Source: Himantopus leucocephalus | Lineage: Eukaryota > Chordata > Aves > Charadriiformes > Recurvirostridae | Length of the DNA: 64,000 nt | Reading direction: 5' to 3' | Assembly (NCBI GenBank): GCA_003993805.1 | Contig: RSEF01000019.1 | Coordinates: forward strand, 6,145,599 to 6,209,598 | Shown: positions 13,220-26,284 of the stretch, piece by piece | Position numbering within the stretch: position 1 is the stretch's first letter | Layout: every line of letters starts with the position of its first letter | Notes under the pieces: model-generated | Told to the model about the DNA's origin: nothing | Seen by the model: the letters and a program-made list of their open reading frames with translations, nothing else | Database searches by the model: none | Translations under genes and position numbers: made by a program

Positions 13220-13480
13220 AATCTGGATATTTAATCCAGAGAATGTAATGATATTTTTCCCCATAACATATTTGCATATATTTACTTAAATATATGGTAA
13301 ACCCCATCATTTATTTAAATTAACAACATTTGCCATAACGTTTTGCCTGCCAGCATTTTACATAAAGCATTTTCTCCACCACGTAGCAAATATTTGTCTA
13401 TAAGTTTATATATTATGAAGACAGACAATAATAGTATATATTTTTAGTTATTTTCTTTATTTAAAAAAAACCCAAACCTT
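13220..13480. other. AT-rich island, candidate conserved noncoding element
   Basis: About 260 bp are strongly AT-rich inside a GC-balanced intron. They carry TTTGCATAT (octamer-like, near 13269), several TTTAAAT and TATATA steps and TTTACATAAAGC. The sequence is not a simple repeat. No repeat family or gene is recognised. Conservation is inferred from composition only. Confidence 0.4.
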
Positions 13481-14754
13481 TCCCCAGACTTCACTGTACT
13501 TGGGACAGGCAGATGCATGTATAAAACCAAATTCTTGGTATGAAGACAAAGGTGTTTTCTGAGGTCTGAGAGGTTGTTGCCTGCCTGGTCTGCTTGGTTT
13601 GTGAACCAACAGAACAGATTTACCTTTTGGTTCTGTATTAAGCATAAATGATGTAATGTTTATCTATTACTGTTGAAGGAAAGAAGTTTATGGCTATAGA
13701 CAGAAGAAGGTGGTGTTTGCTATGTCCTTCTAGTGCTGTGTCAGTTCACCTGATACCTGGTCCATGCGTCATGTTTTCCCAAGGAGAAGTGGCCATGGAG
13801 CAGAGCTTCCAGAGCGTGTCAGGGACATGTCTGCTGATAGGCGTTTTTGGAACCTACCAGCTGCCAGTGACGTACCACATTCCTGGCGCTGAAGTCACTT
13901 TCGAAGACCACACTTGCATCTTAAGTCATCCAGATGCTTCTTGAACTTGTACCCATTGCCAGCTTATATTGTTATCTCCCTCTAGTACTGGTATCTTTTT
14001 TAGTTCTCCATCCGTCCTAATGAATAAAGATTTGATCAACATTGATCTCAGCTTTGCAGAAACCCGATGGATGAAACAGTCTTATCAGTCCAGTCCATGG
14101 GAGCTGAATTTGCTCAACAGTTGCCCGTTCTCACAACTGCAGCTTCAACTGTCTTTTAGGCAACGAGCATCCTCACTGACGTCCCTGTGACTTGAGAGTT
14201 GCTCGCTGGTGACTGCCCTGACACGGGAAAGGAGAGATTCTCCCGGTGTCAGAATAGAGGGACACCTCGTGTTTTGGAAGTACATGGTACCTGCTGAACA
14301 TGCAAGAGGCTTAATCGCATGGGAAATGCTGGGATTGTAAAGATAAATCCTTGTAGGCTGGAGAGCTGGGAGGGAGTTGTGTGGATGGGTTTGGGTAGGT
14401 GGGAATGGGAGCAAATACGGATGTGTTGGATGATTGTATCGTTGCAAGTGTGTAGATGGAGCAGCTGCTAAACAGAAGAGTGGGCAAAGAGGTGGAAATG
14501 CTGGCTGGGGCCAGCGAGGGGCTCGCAGATTCGAAGGTACCGGCAAGTCGTGGTGTGCTGCTGACCTCTGCAGCAGGGAAGCGTCTCCCGTGCAATAACT
14601 GGCCATTGCTGGAGGAAAGTTGGATTTCCAGGCCGTTATTTGCATAATTCTGTGTCAGTGCAAGTCTTGTGTAGCTCTTGGGTGGTTTAGCCACTGAACG
14701 CCAAGGGCAGCATTTCTGAAGGTTGCGTGAGCGATCCGGATGAGATGACAGAAA

Positions 14755-14853
14755 TGTGTAGACGTGGCACTTAGGGACATGCTTTAGCGGTGGACTTGCC
14801 TTACGGTTGGACTCGATGATCTTAAGGGTCTTTTCCAACCTAAATGATTCTAT
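14755..14853 (+). mobile_element. CR1 LINE 3' tail
   Basis: This is a close match to the terminal 100 bp of avian CR1: GTGTAGACGTGGCACTTAGG, ACATGCTTTAGCGGTGGACT, GGTTGGACTCGATGATCTTA and TCTTTTCCAACCTAAATGAT followed by TCTAT. It is in sense orientation relative to SMG6. It is much better preserved than the copy at 4440-4945, so it is younger. Confidence 0.93.
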
Positions 14854-15114
14854 ATGAGCAGCCGCTGCTCTCCACGTTCCCTGCCCACGGTGTGCTCTGG
14901 GGGTGTGTTGGCTTTTTGTGGCACAAGTGGGATTGGTTTGCTGTCAGCAATACGCAGGAGGACTTCAGGATCCATTCATACTTGGTCTTCTTGATGTCCT
15001 CTGCCTTTTTGTTCCCAGTAGATGAAGGTTGTTCAGCTAGCAGGGTGGCGCCTTTAGGTTGCTTAAGGATACGAAGCTTGGCTTGGCTGATGCCTGTAGG
15101 GTGTGGAGCATGCC

Positions 15115-15174
15115 TTCCTCCCCTGGGAGGATCTGAGCATCTCCGNTTCCTCCCCTGGGAGGATCTGAGCATCT
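15115..15174. repeat. 28-bp direct duplication split by an N
   Basis: A 28-bp unit beginning TTCCTCCCCTGGGAGGATCT occurs at 15115-15142 and again at 15147-15174, with CCG and one unresolved base between. It may be a real tandem duplication or an assembly stutter. Confidence 0.85.
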
Positions 15175-17910
15175 TTAGCACTTAACCTGTGGAGACAGCA
15201 GAGCCCTCATCGTGGTCACACTTTTGCTCCCCAGCACCTCTGACCATCCTCCCCTTCTCAGGATAAAAAACACTACTTTGGAGAATGGTTTATTTAAATG
15301 AGTTTTTTTATGGTTTATGTGTTTTTTTGTCTAAAATGAAACATCTTGGCATGGTGAGATGTGAGGACAGGAGAGAATTTGCTGGAACTTCTGAGAGACT
15401 TAGCGTGTATGTGCTAATGGGATATAATTTCTGTTCTGCTATGTCTCTCCTCGTACAGACTGAAGCGCATGGGCTGTTCCTTGCCGTGATGAAATCCTCG
15501 AAGCCTGGTTTAAATGGCTTCGGGGCAGTCTGGTGATGAAGAGGAAGCCTGGTAGACTGTTAGCCCATCAGAGATGCGCTACGTGCTCCCATCCTGTCTT
15601 GGGCAGTGCCACCACTTTCTGCAGGCACCTTTCTGCTCCCGTAGCTCATGGGTCTCCTGTTCCCTTGGGCAGGATTCCCACTTTTCAGCTCTTCCCAAAT
15701 TTCACCTCGGTTTCCCCCTTTTTAATAGGAATGTTTGGCCTCTTGCACTCAGACTCGGGGAGGAGCAGCTTGTTTCTGTAGCTGGCCTGGTGCCAGATGT
15801 CATCACTTCAGGCAGTGCCACGCTGCACATCTTCAGCAGTTTGAAATGGAGAGACAGAGAGAGACAGATAAGATCAGCAGCTTTAGGTGATGGCATTGTT
15901 TCAAATAAACCATGCATGACCCAAAGCTTCCACTTCAAATGGGGAATGAAATTGCTTCATCCTTTGACAGCTTGCTCCATGAAAGAAATTTATCTTCACT
16001 TAATTGCTTTAGATCCCAAGAGGCTGTGTACAGTAATTTCTAGGAGATAATTATATCAAATTAAAAAAATATGTGACTATCCGACTGCTGAGCATGAACG
16101 CAGTGGCCAGAGAGCAGGAAGGAAAGAGGCACCACATCTGACTCATGCTCACAGGTTATCGCCGCCTCTCCTGCTCGTGGTCTGCAGGCATGGCACTGGG
16201 ACGCCACAGGAGAGTCTATCTGCGAGGGACTGGGCGCCGTCACGCTGAGCGGGGTGCTGGGAGCCGGGAATCCTGCTCTCCCGGAGCTTCTTTGGGATCC
16301 TGCCTTCGTTTCTGTTCTCTGAGGCATGGCAGGGCTTTCCATCACCCGTACCTTGTCGCTTGGGGACAGGCAGAGCTTGGCAGTGCCTCCATCCGGTTAG
16401 CTCTCCTGTGTAGTTGTACAGTAGAGCTGAGGAACAAGAAAGCTTGTTGATTTAAAAACATGTATATTTAGAAGCAGAGTGTAAACTTCCTGCCCAGGCT
16501 GGGATTGGATTCTTGACTATGTTTGAGTTTCCAGTTTTCATTTCCTTTGCCCTCATACTTAACATTGTGTATCTCCCAGAGTGTGCCCCAGACTAATCTC
16601 TCCTTAACCCTCCCTCGCCCCACATTTTTCTCTCATTATTTGCACATCGGTTCCAGTTCTTCCAGGAAGCAGCGTATCTCCTGATTGTCACTCCGTGCCA
16701 CGGCTGAGCCTGGGCTCCTGCAGGTCTCCTCTGTCCCTCTGGAAGTGACCTCAGACCCGAGCTAGGGACTGCAGCAGGGACAGAACTGCTGGCAGTTGCC
16801 ATCTCTCAGAAGAGGATGGACTCTTTCAGCACAGGTTGAAGTCCTGAAGGAACATCCCTCTTTGTAGCCCATGGGAAACAATCACTGGCCGGTTCCAGGA
16901 GCGGTAAATTGCTCCATCATCTAAATCTTCTTCTCTCTTGCCTTTAAATCAGACTGCATGCCCTCCTGGACTGCTATGTGTGACACCTCCTGCCCTGCCA
17001 TTGCCTTTACAGCCCATCTCCTGGGGACAACGATAATTTTGTTCCCCTGAGGGCTGTGACGATTTTTGTGTGTGATCCTGCATGGGCTTTGAAATGGTTG
17101 TCAACAGTCCTGGGCCAGAACTGAGCTCCTCCCCACCCCTGTGATGTGCAGGCTGGTTTTTGAAGTGCGATGCTCCTTCAGCTGTTCCCAGGAAGTCTGC
17201 AGGGGAACTGTGTTTGCGCTAACGAGGTAAAGTCCCTGTGTATTTCTGGAGGGGATCTACTCAATGAGCTCTTTGATGTCATCTCAGTTTTTGGACTTAC
17301 ATCAAGTAAGTCTAAAAAAGAAAAGAAATGTTTTGGCTTAGCCTAGAACATTTGCACCTGAGCAAGATGACCTGTGGATGTCATGGTGTCTAAGGAAGGA
17401 ATCCATGGCCACCAGTAGAGCTGTGGACTGGAACAGGGAGACGGAGGCTTCTGGTCCCAAAAGGTGCCCACCTGGACAAACTGGCTCCCAGGGTTGTCTC
17501 AAGTGGTGAGGTGGGAGAGTTGTCGCATGTAAAATGTCTCCTCAAGGCAGTCCTCAAACGTAGCATTGTCACCGCGTGCTGTTCAGGACGCTGCTGATGG
17601 TCGATCTCGTACCACCCTGAGTGCAGACAAAACCAACTCTCTAAGGTGTTCCCTGTATTGTGTAGTTCGGTTCACGTGTGCCAAGTGGAACAGGATCTCC
17701 CATCTTCCCGTCTCTGTAGAGCCTGAGAAATCTTACACTGTTGGGATGACTGTCCCCAGATGTCCCCATATTTCATGCGTTGCCTCCAAGTGCAGACCTC
17801 ATGGTGCTGCCACAGGGTTTGCATTTAATCATCTTCTGGCCTGGCTGCCCAAGCCCAGCGCTCTCCAACAGGTCACGCATCCTGATCTTCAACTGTAGAT
17901 TGTTGTTATC

Positions 17911-17931
17911 TTTTTCTTTTTTTTTTTTTTT
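17911..17931. repeat. Poly(T) tract
   Basis: TTTTTC is followed by a run of 15 T. It is a simple homopolymer in the SMG6 intron. Confidence 0.85.
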
Positions 17932-20659
17932 GTGAGAGATGTCCGGACAAAGCTTGGCACGTTGCAGTGGTTAGCGGTGTCCGCTGCTGTCCTTGGCGAC
18001 CTCTGCAGCCCAGATAGCCTTTGCCTCTTTGCATCCTTCTGGGAATGATCCTGGGCTGGTCTGAGGTTTGGGTCCCGTAGTCCCAGGCTGGGAGACGGGA
18101 GGAGAGGAGAGGCTTATGGCAGCAGCGTTTGGTTGCCCGGAGCATGGAGACTCCTTTCCTCCACCACGGCATAGTCGCCGTGTGGGGACACTGGTGCGTA
18201 GCTCTGTGACTGCCCTGATGCGCCAGTCCCGTAATAGTTAGCAACTAATCAACTGGAAAGGGACGCTCTGTTGAGGACAGTGAGGAGTGGGATGTGGTCG
18301 GAGGTGAGGGACCAGCCGGGCATGGCACTGCACAGCCACAGCAGCCAGGTCAATGAGCTCAAGCCCAGCCCCCCTCGGCCCCTGGGGTTAAGGTACGGCA
18401 CCTTCTGCCGCTGTGGCCTTTTTCTGTATTTTCCCATACAAGTTACATCAGCAGCAGTCACTCTGTCATTGCCCTCTTGTCCTTCTTTTCTTTTTCCTTT
18501 CTCTGCTTTCTTGGTATGCTTCTTCACTTACTCCTTTTTGTTGCTGGTTGTGAAGAATATATCTCCAAAAGCCGTTTAAAATACTGTTTCTGCTCTTAAT
18601 AGTTTCAGAGACTGACTGCCCTGACAGCCGGAGCCGGGAGCCTTGGGGGACAGGCAAGGGGGCTGCAAGGGGCTGGGCACGCTGTTGCAGAAACTGGCAG
18701 AAGAGCATTTAAGAAACTGAGAATACGAGGAGCTCTCATCTGGCTCGAAGCTGCTGCTCACAGCGCAGTCGGCATTTTGTTTCAGAGGCCACAAGTGAAT
18801 GAGTTAATGATGATCCCAGATGGCTTCGGAGTTTGCCTCTTGCCACCCCTTCCTGTTCCCCCAGGATCTCAGATGGTGGCGGGAGATGAAGTAAAATTCT
18901 AGAGTTTATTGTAAAGTTCATCTCTCTCCCTAAATCATGCTGGAACTTGTGCGTGCTGTGTTGGCAGCTTCAAGGGGATGCTACCTGGTAATTAATTAGT
19001 TGTCAAGAGACAGCCCAGAGGTTCCAAGTCTTTATATTCTTGCTAATAGAAATTGCTCTGATTACATTTTCCCCCTTGGCTGGAGGGCTGAAGAGCGCAG
19101 AGCGGGAGCTATGGTCCATGGGCAGCTGGAGCACGCCTGCCTGTCCTTTGTTGGGACTCCTCTGAGCGTGCTAGCACACGCTTCCCTGAGCACCAACCCC
19201 GCGGGAGCCCAGTCCCGAGCCCTGTCTTTGCCAGCCAGTTCTGCTCGTGTTTCTCATCACACACTTCCCCCGCCTTTGCAGGCGAGCCCTGCCGCGGTTT
19301 CCTTTTAGCTCCTCCTCGGGGTCTTCTCTTGGCATCGTCATTCCCATTGAACCTTCCCCTGTGGCCCCCTCGCCAGCCCGGACAGAGATGCTTTGCGCGT
19401 TTTCTTCGCAGAGCCCTTTTTCTGAGCTAAGCTTGGAGAAATATTCAGTGTCTGCAGCGATTCCTAGTGTTTCTCTCAACCTCACTTCTGTTGTCTTTCT
19501 CATTTTTCTCTGTGCTTCTGCAGTTAGTCGTGAGCAGATTTAGGTTTCTTCTTGCAGAGAGAAGAGTGTGGTCGGGGAGCTACACGAGAGGCGTCTGGAT
19601 TTTGGGGTCCTGTTTCAGCCAAGCAAGGCACTGTACACACAACGCTGGTCTGGAGCTGGGTTATCCAATGGTTTGTTAAAGGACATTTTTGTGCACTATT
19701 TTATGTTTTTTCTCATCTTTTTGCAGACATTCTCTGCTAACAACTGGCAGTTCCCCCTCTGCCCTTCTGTGGCCACCGTCCGTGTGTCCCCCAGCAGCCT
19801 GGTTGTGTCTGACATCTTGAGCAGCTTTTGTGCCCGTTCAAATTTAGCATCTTTGTAGCTGAACCCCATCATCCATCCAAACTCTCCTCCTTATCGTGTC
19901 TCTCTGGTCAGCACCACCGTCCTGGGGGGAGCAATATATGACACCCCGGCTATTTGGGCGATGTCACTCTCCTTCTCCCTCTGCAGCAGGACACAGTCGT
20001 TTTCTGTTGCGTCTCACGGCAATGTACTGAAAATCAAACCTTCCCGTGGCTCCAGGAAGCACTTATTTGGGAAGGAGCTACCAGGCTTGCCGAGTGGCAC
20101 TCTGGATACCCGCAGGAGGTGACGATGGCCTGCCAGACATAGTGACCCAGGTACGCTGGCATGAGCAGACTTCTCCACTGATGCAAAGCGGTCCATCTCA
20201 GCCCAGCATGGAGCTTGCTTTGTCTCCTCGTGTCTGGGAGAGACTCTAGCTTTCTGCTCCTCCCGAGCACCCCTGGGTGGGCAGATGGAGCAGGGCCGGG
20301 AGCTGGGGCTGCTCCGGGGCCACGCAGGGCACAGCGGGCAGGGACACGAGGCTGCTGGCTGTCCCAGGGGAGAAGAGCCCAGCTCTTCTCCTGCCGAGTG
20401 TGCGCTTGGGAGAAGAGCCCAGTCCGTGGGCAGGGATGCTGCAGCTCTTCAAAGCCCATCTCTGCTACCTTAGGGAGCAGCTCTGCCCTGGCTGATCCCA
20501 GGAAGCGTCCCGTCCGGCGTCCCTCTGGATGCTGTAAATAAGCCGCAGCGAGCGGTGCTGCTCTGCCGGATGCTCTCACGCCTGCTGGTGCCGTGCCTTC
20601 CCTTCCCACCCCCGGGGAGCCGGGCTCCGACCCACCTGACATGGCCGCCTTTGCAGACA

Positions 20660-20835
20660 TATGGTCCCTTCTCTTTGTGTTTAGTTAAGTGTGGGAGGAC
20701 TCCGCGCTATAACTCCTGTAGCTTTTAAGCTATTGTTATTGCTGATACGGCCCTGCAAGCAGACGTGGCGATTTTACAAGCGTGGCCCCATCCCTAACAA
20801 AGGCAATTAGGATGCTATTCTGTTATAGCTGGGGG
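20660..20835. other. Candidate conserved noncoding element
   Basis: The segment is AT-richer than its neighbours and non-repetitive. It contains AGCTTTTAAGCTATTGTTAT (SOX-type ATTGTT core) and CTAACAAAGGCAATTAGG (TCF/SOX-type ACAAAG next to a homeodomain-type AATTAG). This arrangement suggests an intronic enhancer. Function is inference only. Confidence 0.3.
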
Positions 20836-21744
20836 GAGAGAGATTTCTAGTGTCTGGAAAGGGCATAATCTAATGCAGAAGATGAAGACAAAGGCATCTT
20901 GGAGGCAGGATGTGGGGAAAACGGGGACATGGCGAGCCCAGAGGGCAGATCTGCAGCGGGAGCGGGGGTACGGGAGCCCAGCAGCTCAGGGTGGTGCAGA
21001 GCAGGAGAGCAGCAGAGATGCGCTGCTCTGGGCAGGTACAGGGAGATGTATCGGCTGCGGTGAAGGTGAAGAGCGGGGTGCTCTGTGCTCGGGCAGGAGG
21101 TGGTTGTTCTGGGTGAGAAAGATGAAGCTTCAGGCTGCGGGGTGGAAAAAAACCCCAAGATGTGATAACCACTGGAGTGTGATCCTGCAGAGCAACGAGC
21201 AAAGGAGGTGGAGGTGACAACTCGGACAGGAGTGGCACAGGGCTGTCAAGTGATCTTGAAGCTGCGGAGGTGGCGCAGGAGAGCTCGAGGGAGCAGGAGA
21301 GGGTGGCGAGGGCCACCACCACCATGTGGTTTGGTGCGATTCACCCAGGGCAAGTCATGAGGCTGTTTCCAGTCACAGGGCTCGAGCTGCGTTTCATGCT
21401 GCTGGCTCCTTCCTCGCTTGGCTTTTCCAGCATCTGATCTGACTGTTTGCTTGCAATGATTTCAGTTGTTTTCTATTTTAGCTTCTGACCCCGAGTGCCT
21501 GGGCTGGGGCAGGCAGGCACCGTTTGAAAGCCGCCACTTGGCGGCAACAACTGTTCGAGCCGCGGAGCAGCACCCATCTAACCCCTCTTTTCACACACTC
21601 GGAGCTTCCCAAACATTAACCTTTGGATTAAAATTTTCCATGCTTGGTCTCTCCCCAGATGTGATGTCTGAGCTTTGGTTTGGGTTCATGTTTTTCATGT
21701 TTGCTGGATTCGTGTTATGGGAGAATGAAAGAAATACTTTTCCC

Positions 21745-21795
21745 ATTTAAAAAAAAAAAATATAGCCTTCATTTATTTATTTTTTTTTATTTATT
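21745..21795. repeat. A/T homopolymer-rich tract
   Basis: A run of about 12 A is followed by TATAGCC and then ATTTATTTATTTTTTT. This is low-complexity sequence. Confidence 0.8.
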
Positions 21796-22029
21796 CGGGG
21801 ATTCACCAAAAATGGTTGAAGTTTGAAGCTGAAAATAATTAGGTTGGCTGCAGCAAGCTCGTGTCGCAGGCACTCGGGGAAGTGCCGCAGCTCTAGGTGT
21901 GCAGTGCAGCGGGTATCCCCGGCACAGCCTGCGCAGCCCGCTCCAGGTACACGCAGGCTCTGCCGGCAGAGCCAGGAGAGCCTTGGTGTGAGTCAGGCTG
22001 AGTAACTCCAGATTTGGAGGAGGGCGGCT

Positions 22030-22090
22030 GTTTTTTTGTTTTTGAGGGAAAAAAAAAAAAAAAAAGAAAAGAAGAAAAAAAAAAAGTTGT
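22030..22090. repeat. T-rich/A-rich low-complexity tract
   Basis: A short TTTTTTTGTTTTTG segment precedes long A-rich runs (AAAAGAAAAGAAG type). The T and A arms could fold back on each other. No retroelement body is recognised. Confidence 0.8.
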
Positions 22091-25000
22091 TTTTCAGGCT
22101 CCACATGCAGGATCACGATGCGCCGGGAACGCGCGGGCTCCCGGGTTGCGGTGAGTCAGGCGCAGGGTTTGCTGCGCTGTTTTCAGTCCTCTGCTCCACG
22201 TTGCGGGTCATGGCATCGTCGGGAGATGACGTGCAGTAGACCTGGCGGTACGGTCGCCCCACGGTGGGAGCGTTGTGGCACGGATCCTGCCTCAAGTCCC
22301 CCATGCAGCGTGGCTGTCGCTCCCCTTGTTTCTTTTGCGGGATGCGCTCTGCCTCGTTTCATGTGGCATCGGCCGGTGGCTGCACCTCGTCCCGAAGCCA
22401 AATGCTCAGATCCCGCTCTTGACACCTCCTTGTCAACTTGAGGGCCACCTCAGACACCCTCGAATGCTCTGCATTTCCCTACATCGATGGGGATTTTTTG
22501 CTGGCTGCAGCACCCCTCCTCTCCGCTCCAAGTCCGCGCGCTGCTCATCGGGTGGGGACCTGCGCTGCTCACACCAGTGCTTGTAATGTCTGGCCTGCAG
22601 CTCTGCCAAAGGCCAAAATTGGCTCTCGGTGCACGGCTGGATTGCAAGGACAGTGTTAGATGGAGGGTGGAGTGAGCGAATACCCCTCTCTTCCTACTGT
22701 GCTTTCAGGAAATGTCTCTAATGCAGCTGTAAGTGTGAATGAAGTCAAAAGGATGGATCGGTGCCCCCGCTCCAGCCCACCCCACTTGTCGGGGCCCATC
22801 CAGAGTCCCCACCCTATTGTTCTGGTTCAGCTCCTCCGTTTCGGGGCAGGGGCCCTGCTCTGCGCTCAGCATCCCGCTCCCGGGAGGAGGAGCTCTGCAG
22901 AAAACAAAGACGCAGCGAATAGTTTTCCTCTCCCTGACGAGCCGCCGTTCCAATTCCTCCTTCCCTTCCCTTCCCTAGGTGTGTTTGCAGCTCTCAGCCC
23001 GGCTGGAAGCGAGTGACTGCAAGACTCGGGCCATTAATCATCTGCCAAAAGAGCTGAGTATTGGGTATAAGTAGCAGAGCTCTGCTCGCTCCTGCCTTAG
23101 AGGCAGAGCAGGATCCGTGCGGGCTGGAGCTCACATCCAGTGCGTAAAGTTACCTCTCTGGTAGGCTAACGGAGCACGTCTCGCTCGGAGCAGCCCCTCC
23201 TCGAAGAGGACATGGGCTCTCAGGCACAAGAACGTCATCGGGAGTCCCCTAAGTGGCAGCATTTCGCTGTAAAGCAAAATACGGCGTTTGTCCCTCCCTG
23301 AAGTGGCTGCTGGAAGTGGTGTGAGCTGCTTCCCGCCCTGCCCTGCGCTGCCGGGAGCGCGCTGCCAGTGTGGTTCTTGCGGTGGGTGGAAATGCCAGTA
23401 TTGCTAATATCTCTGGGGCTGTGGTGTCACAGCCGACAGAGCTGTGGTGGCATTTTTCTGGTGTTATTACATGGTCGTCTTTATCCCCACCCTCTGTTTT
23501 CAAGGGAATTTAGCGGCGGCCCCGACGGAGGAGCCGACGGTTGGAGGAACTCCTCCCTGCACGCAGCAGCCTCGGCCCCGCTAGCTGCTCTTTCACGTGG
23601 GCTTTGCCTGCCTGTTAGTTCAAAGCAAAGCTGCTTCTCTTTCAACTTCCAAAGTTGAGGGGAGCCAGAGTGCCCCGAGCTCCCCAGCAGCGTCCGGGGC
23701 CGGCGAGGCGTGCGGAGCAGCAACGGGGCAGCTTGGCGCTGACGTTGCTCAGTCTGGCTTCTGGTTTGCGGAGCGGAGGTTTCTCATCGCATTGCTCTGA
23801 CTCAGGTATCTGTTTCCTCTGATGTGGGCAGCCCGTCGCTGCAGCTTTTGCCCCGGGGCACGCAATTGTTCTGTGGTTCCCAAGAGATGGTGGGACGTGC
23901 AGGAGAGCTCCCCGAGTGCTGCCGCGACCAGCCGGTGGCTCAGGTCCCTCGGGTGGTAAAAGCAGCGTTGCAGGAGCAGCATCTACCACACTGCTAGGTG
24001 TTGTAAAATTTCCCTAAAATTGGTGGGGCAAGCATCCAATTTGTGTCCTGGACTAAAAAGTCTGAAGGAAATGAAACACACGCAACCTGACTGGAGACGG
24101 CGTGCGTGCGTTAACTCAGATTTCGGGCTGCCGCTCCCCCGTAACTCACCCACCTGGCTGGGTGTCAGCTCAGGGACCCTCGGCTCTCTGCTACCCATCC
24201 AGCTCCGTGCAGTGGCAACGCCGAATTCCCGTGGTGTGGGGTGCTTAGGAGGGTCCCTTTTCTGTGTTTATTTGATTGTGTTTTCCTGGCTGGACGGCAT
24301 TCCCTGAATTCGGTACCATTCCGCCACTGAGACTAACCGCACTGACCAGTTTCCCTAGAGCGGGATCCCAGTTCAGCAGGTCTGGATTGTCACCCTCTGA
24401 GAATTGCTTGTGTTTGAGGAAGCGAAAACACCCGTGGGGAGGTTGCGAGCAGCGGCCAGGTGGGAGCTGTGCTGCTTGAGGGGGGTTTTAGCGGTTCTCA
24501 TTAAAACGGTCTTCCGTAGACTCAGAAATCCCAAGTTTCCTAAAAGAAGAGGAGAAAATTCCACAGGCTTTCATCCTGGTTCAAATATCCACCAGGGCAA
24601 GGAGCTGTGGAAGGTAAGAGTGGGATCTTAGATGAGATTCTCTGAAAAGTGAGCTTAATAGAGTGTGAGGATGAAATGCTCAGACCAAGCAGCGGCTGGG
24701 CCCTCTGCAAGGGCTTGGCCAGCCTCTGCGCCTCTCCCTTCCCTGCGCCGGGTAACGAAGGGCAGAGAGGGGGAATCTCGGGGTCTGCCTGAGGAGCCCC
24801 TCCGCTTTTGCAGCCTCTGGCACCTCTGCGAGATATTTAAATGACAGACAGACATATAGGGATCTGTAAATACTCGTTTGGTGCCAACTAAACCGCAAAG
24901 AAGATACAGCATTTGTGGTCCAAGGAAGTTTAAATATTTGTGGTCAAACTTAAAATTCGACATAAAACTCTCATCTGCGATGGAAGGCGTCCAGGAACTG

Positions 25001-25865
25001 CATGGAGAACGTATAAGCTGTGTAAACTCACAGAAACGGCTTCCCGACCGGCTCTGCCAGGACCAGGCAGAATATTCCAGCTCTTACCTCTCCTCTCCCT
25101 CCCGCTGTCGAGGTCAGAAGTCAGGTTTGCGAGGGACGCAGAGACCTGTTAACACCTCCGGGGGTGGAAGTCCACCATGCCGTGGGTGTTACTGGCTAAT
25201 GCGGTGGTTTCCTCGCTGCCCGTAGCAGAGGTCACGCTGGAGGGGCGAGGGGTGGACGGTGCGGGCCAGGCAGGTGGATGCTGTAAGGGGTGAGCTCTGG
25301 TTTGTGCCCTTTTTTTTGCTATTTTTGCACGAGAGATCCTCATCCCCATTTCTGTGTTGTAACTCCTTTCCTTCCACCACCCAATTTCCCACCATCTCAG
25401 CCCTCTGCTACCCCAGACGCTGGTGTCTTGTCCCGTGTGACTGGAATCGTCGAGTTACTCTGTGGGTCGAATCACGGGGCAGTTGTCTCTATGGGGAAGT
25501 CCTTGCGAAAGAGCTCGTGCAATCGGTGCGAGCAAAACGCCTGCTCTGCCCCGCTTGGGTGCACGATGCCTTTATCTGCTGGGAGAGCGCCTGGGTGAAG
25601 GGTGAGTGGAGGGTCCGGAGGGGCTGAGCTGAACCTCCCCGTAGCACTGCAGCGCTGGGGGATGCTGGCGACAGACACGATGCAGGAATCCTGCATCTTC
25701 AGGGATTTCTCTGTGCAAACGCCCCGGTGAGGGCAGCTCCCTCCTGCCGCTGCTCAGGAGGTGCTTTCTGAAACGGGGAGGTTGTCGGATAACAGCAGTG
25801 TTTTCCCCACGGTGTGGGCAGCCTGGACTTGGCTCCTGCATCTTTTTGTTTCCCTCGTACCCCGC

Positions 25866-26284
25866 TGTCGTGGTTTGGGCCAAACTGGCGACTGGGCAGA
25901 AAGGCAGATGCTCCCTCTCTTCAGAGAGGCGGGAGAGAGAAACTTAGGAGTTTAGAAGGAACTAAACTACTTTAATGAAATATTAATAATAAAAAGGAAA
26001 TCATGAAATATATACAAAACCGTATTAAACTCTCGGATGACAGTCACATCACCGGCTGGCACTGGAAAAGTCCCAGACTGGACTCAGTGATGGATGGGAA
26101 CTGGATTCCNNNNNNNNNNNNNNNNNNNNNNNNNNNNNNNNNNNNNNNNNNNNNNNNNNNNNNNNNNNNNNNNNNNNNNNNNNNNNNNNNNNNNNNNNNN
26201 NNNNNNNNNATTTCAGTAGTTAGAAGAGGCCCAGCTAAAAAGTAAAGTTACAAAATTGGTCCTCTTTTACCTCAAGCCAGGACA
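25866..26284. mobile_element. LTR retroelement (solo LTR or hidden provirus), interrupted by gap
   Basis: The left edge is TGTCGTGGTTTGGGCC and the right edge is CAAGCCAGGACA, giving the TG...CA ends and short inverted repeat expected of an LTR. Flanking five-mers CCCGC and CCTGC are a near-match target duplication. Internal text such as GAGTTTAGAAGGAACTAAAC, TTTAATGAAATATTAATAAT and GATGGATGGGAACTGGATTC resembles LTRs repeated across bird genomes, as I recall them. An AATAAT/AATAAA-rich stretch could serve polyadenylation. A 100-N gap sits inside, so I cannot tell a solo LTR from a longer insertion. No gag, pol or env coding is visible. Confidence 0.7.
26110..26209. other. Assembly gap (100 N)
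   Basis: Exactly 100 N, the conventional placeholder for a gap of unknown length. It falls inside the LTR element. Confidence 0.98.
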
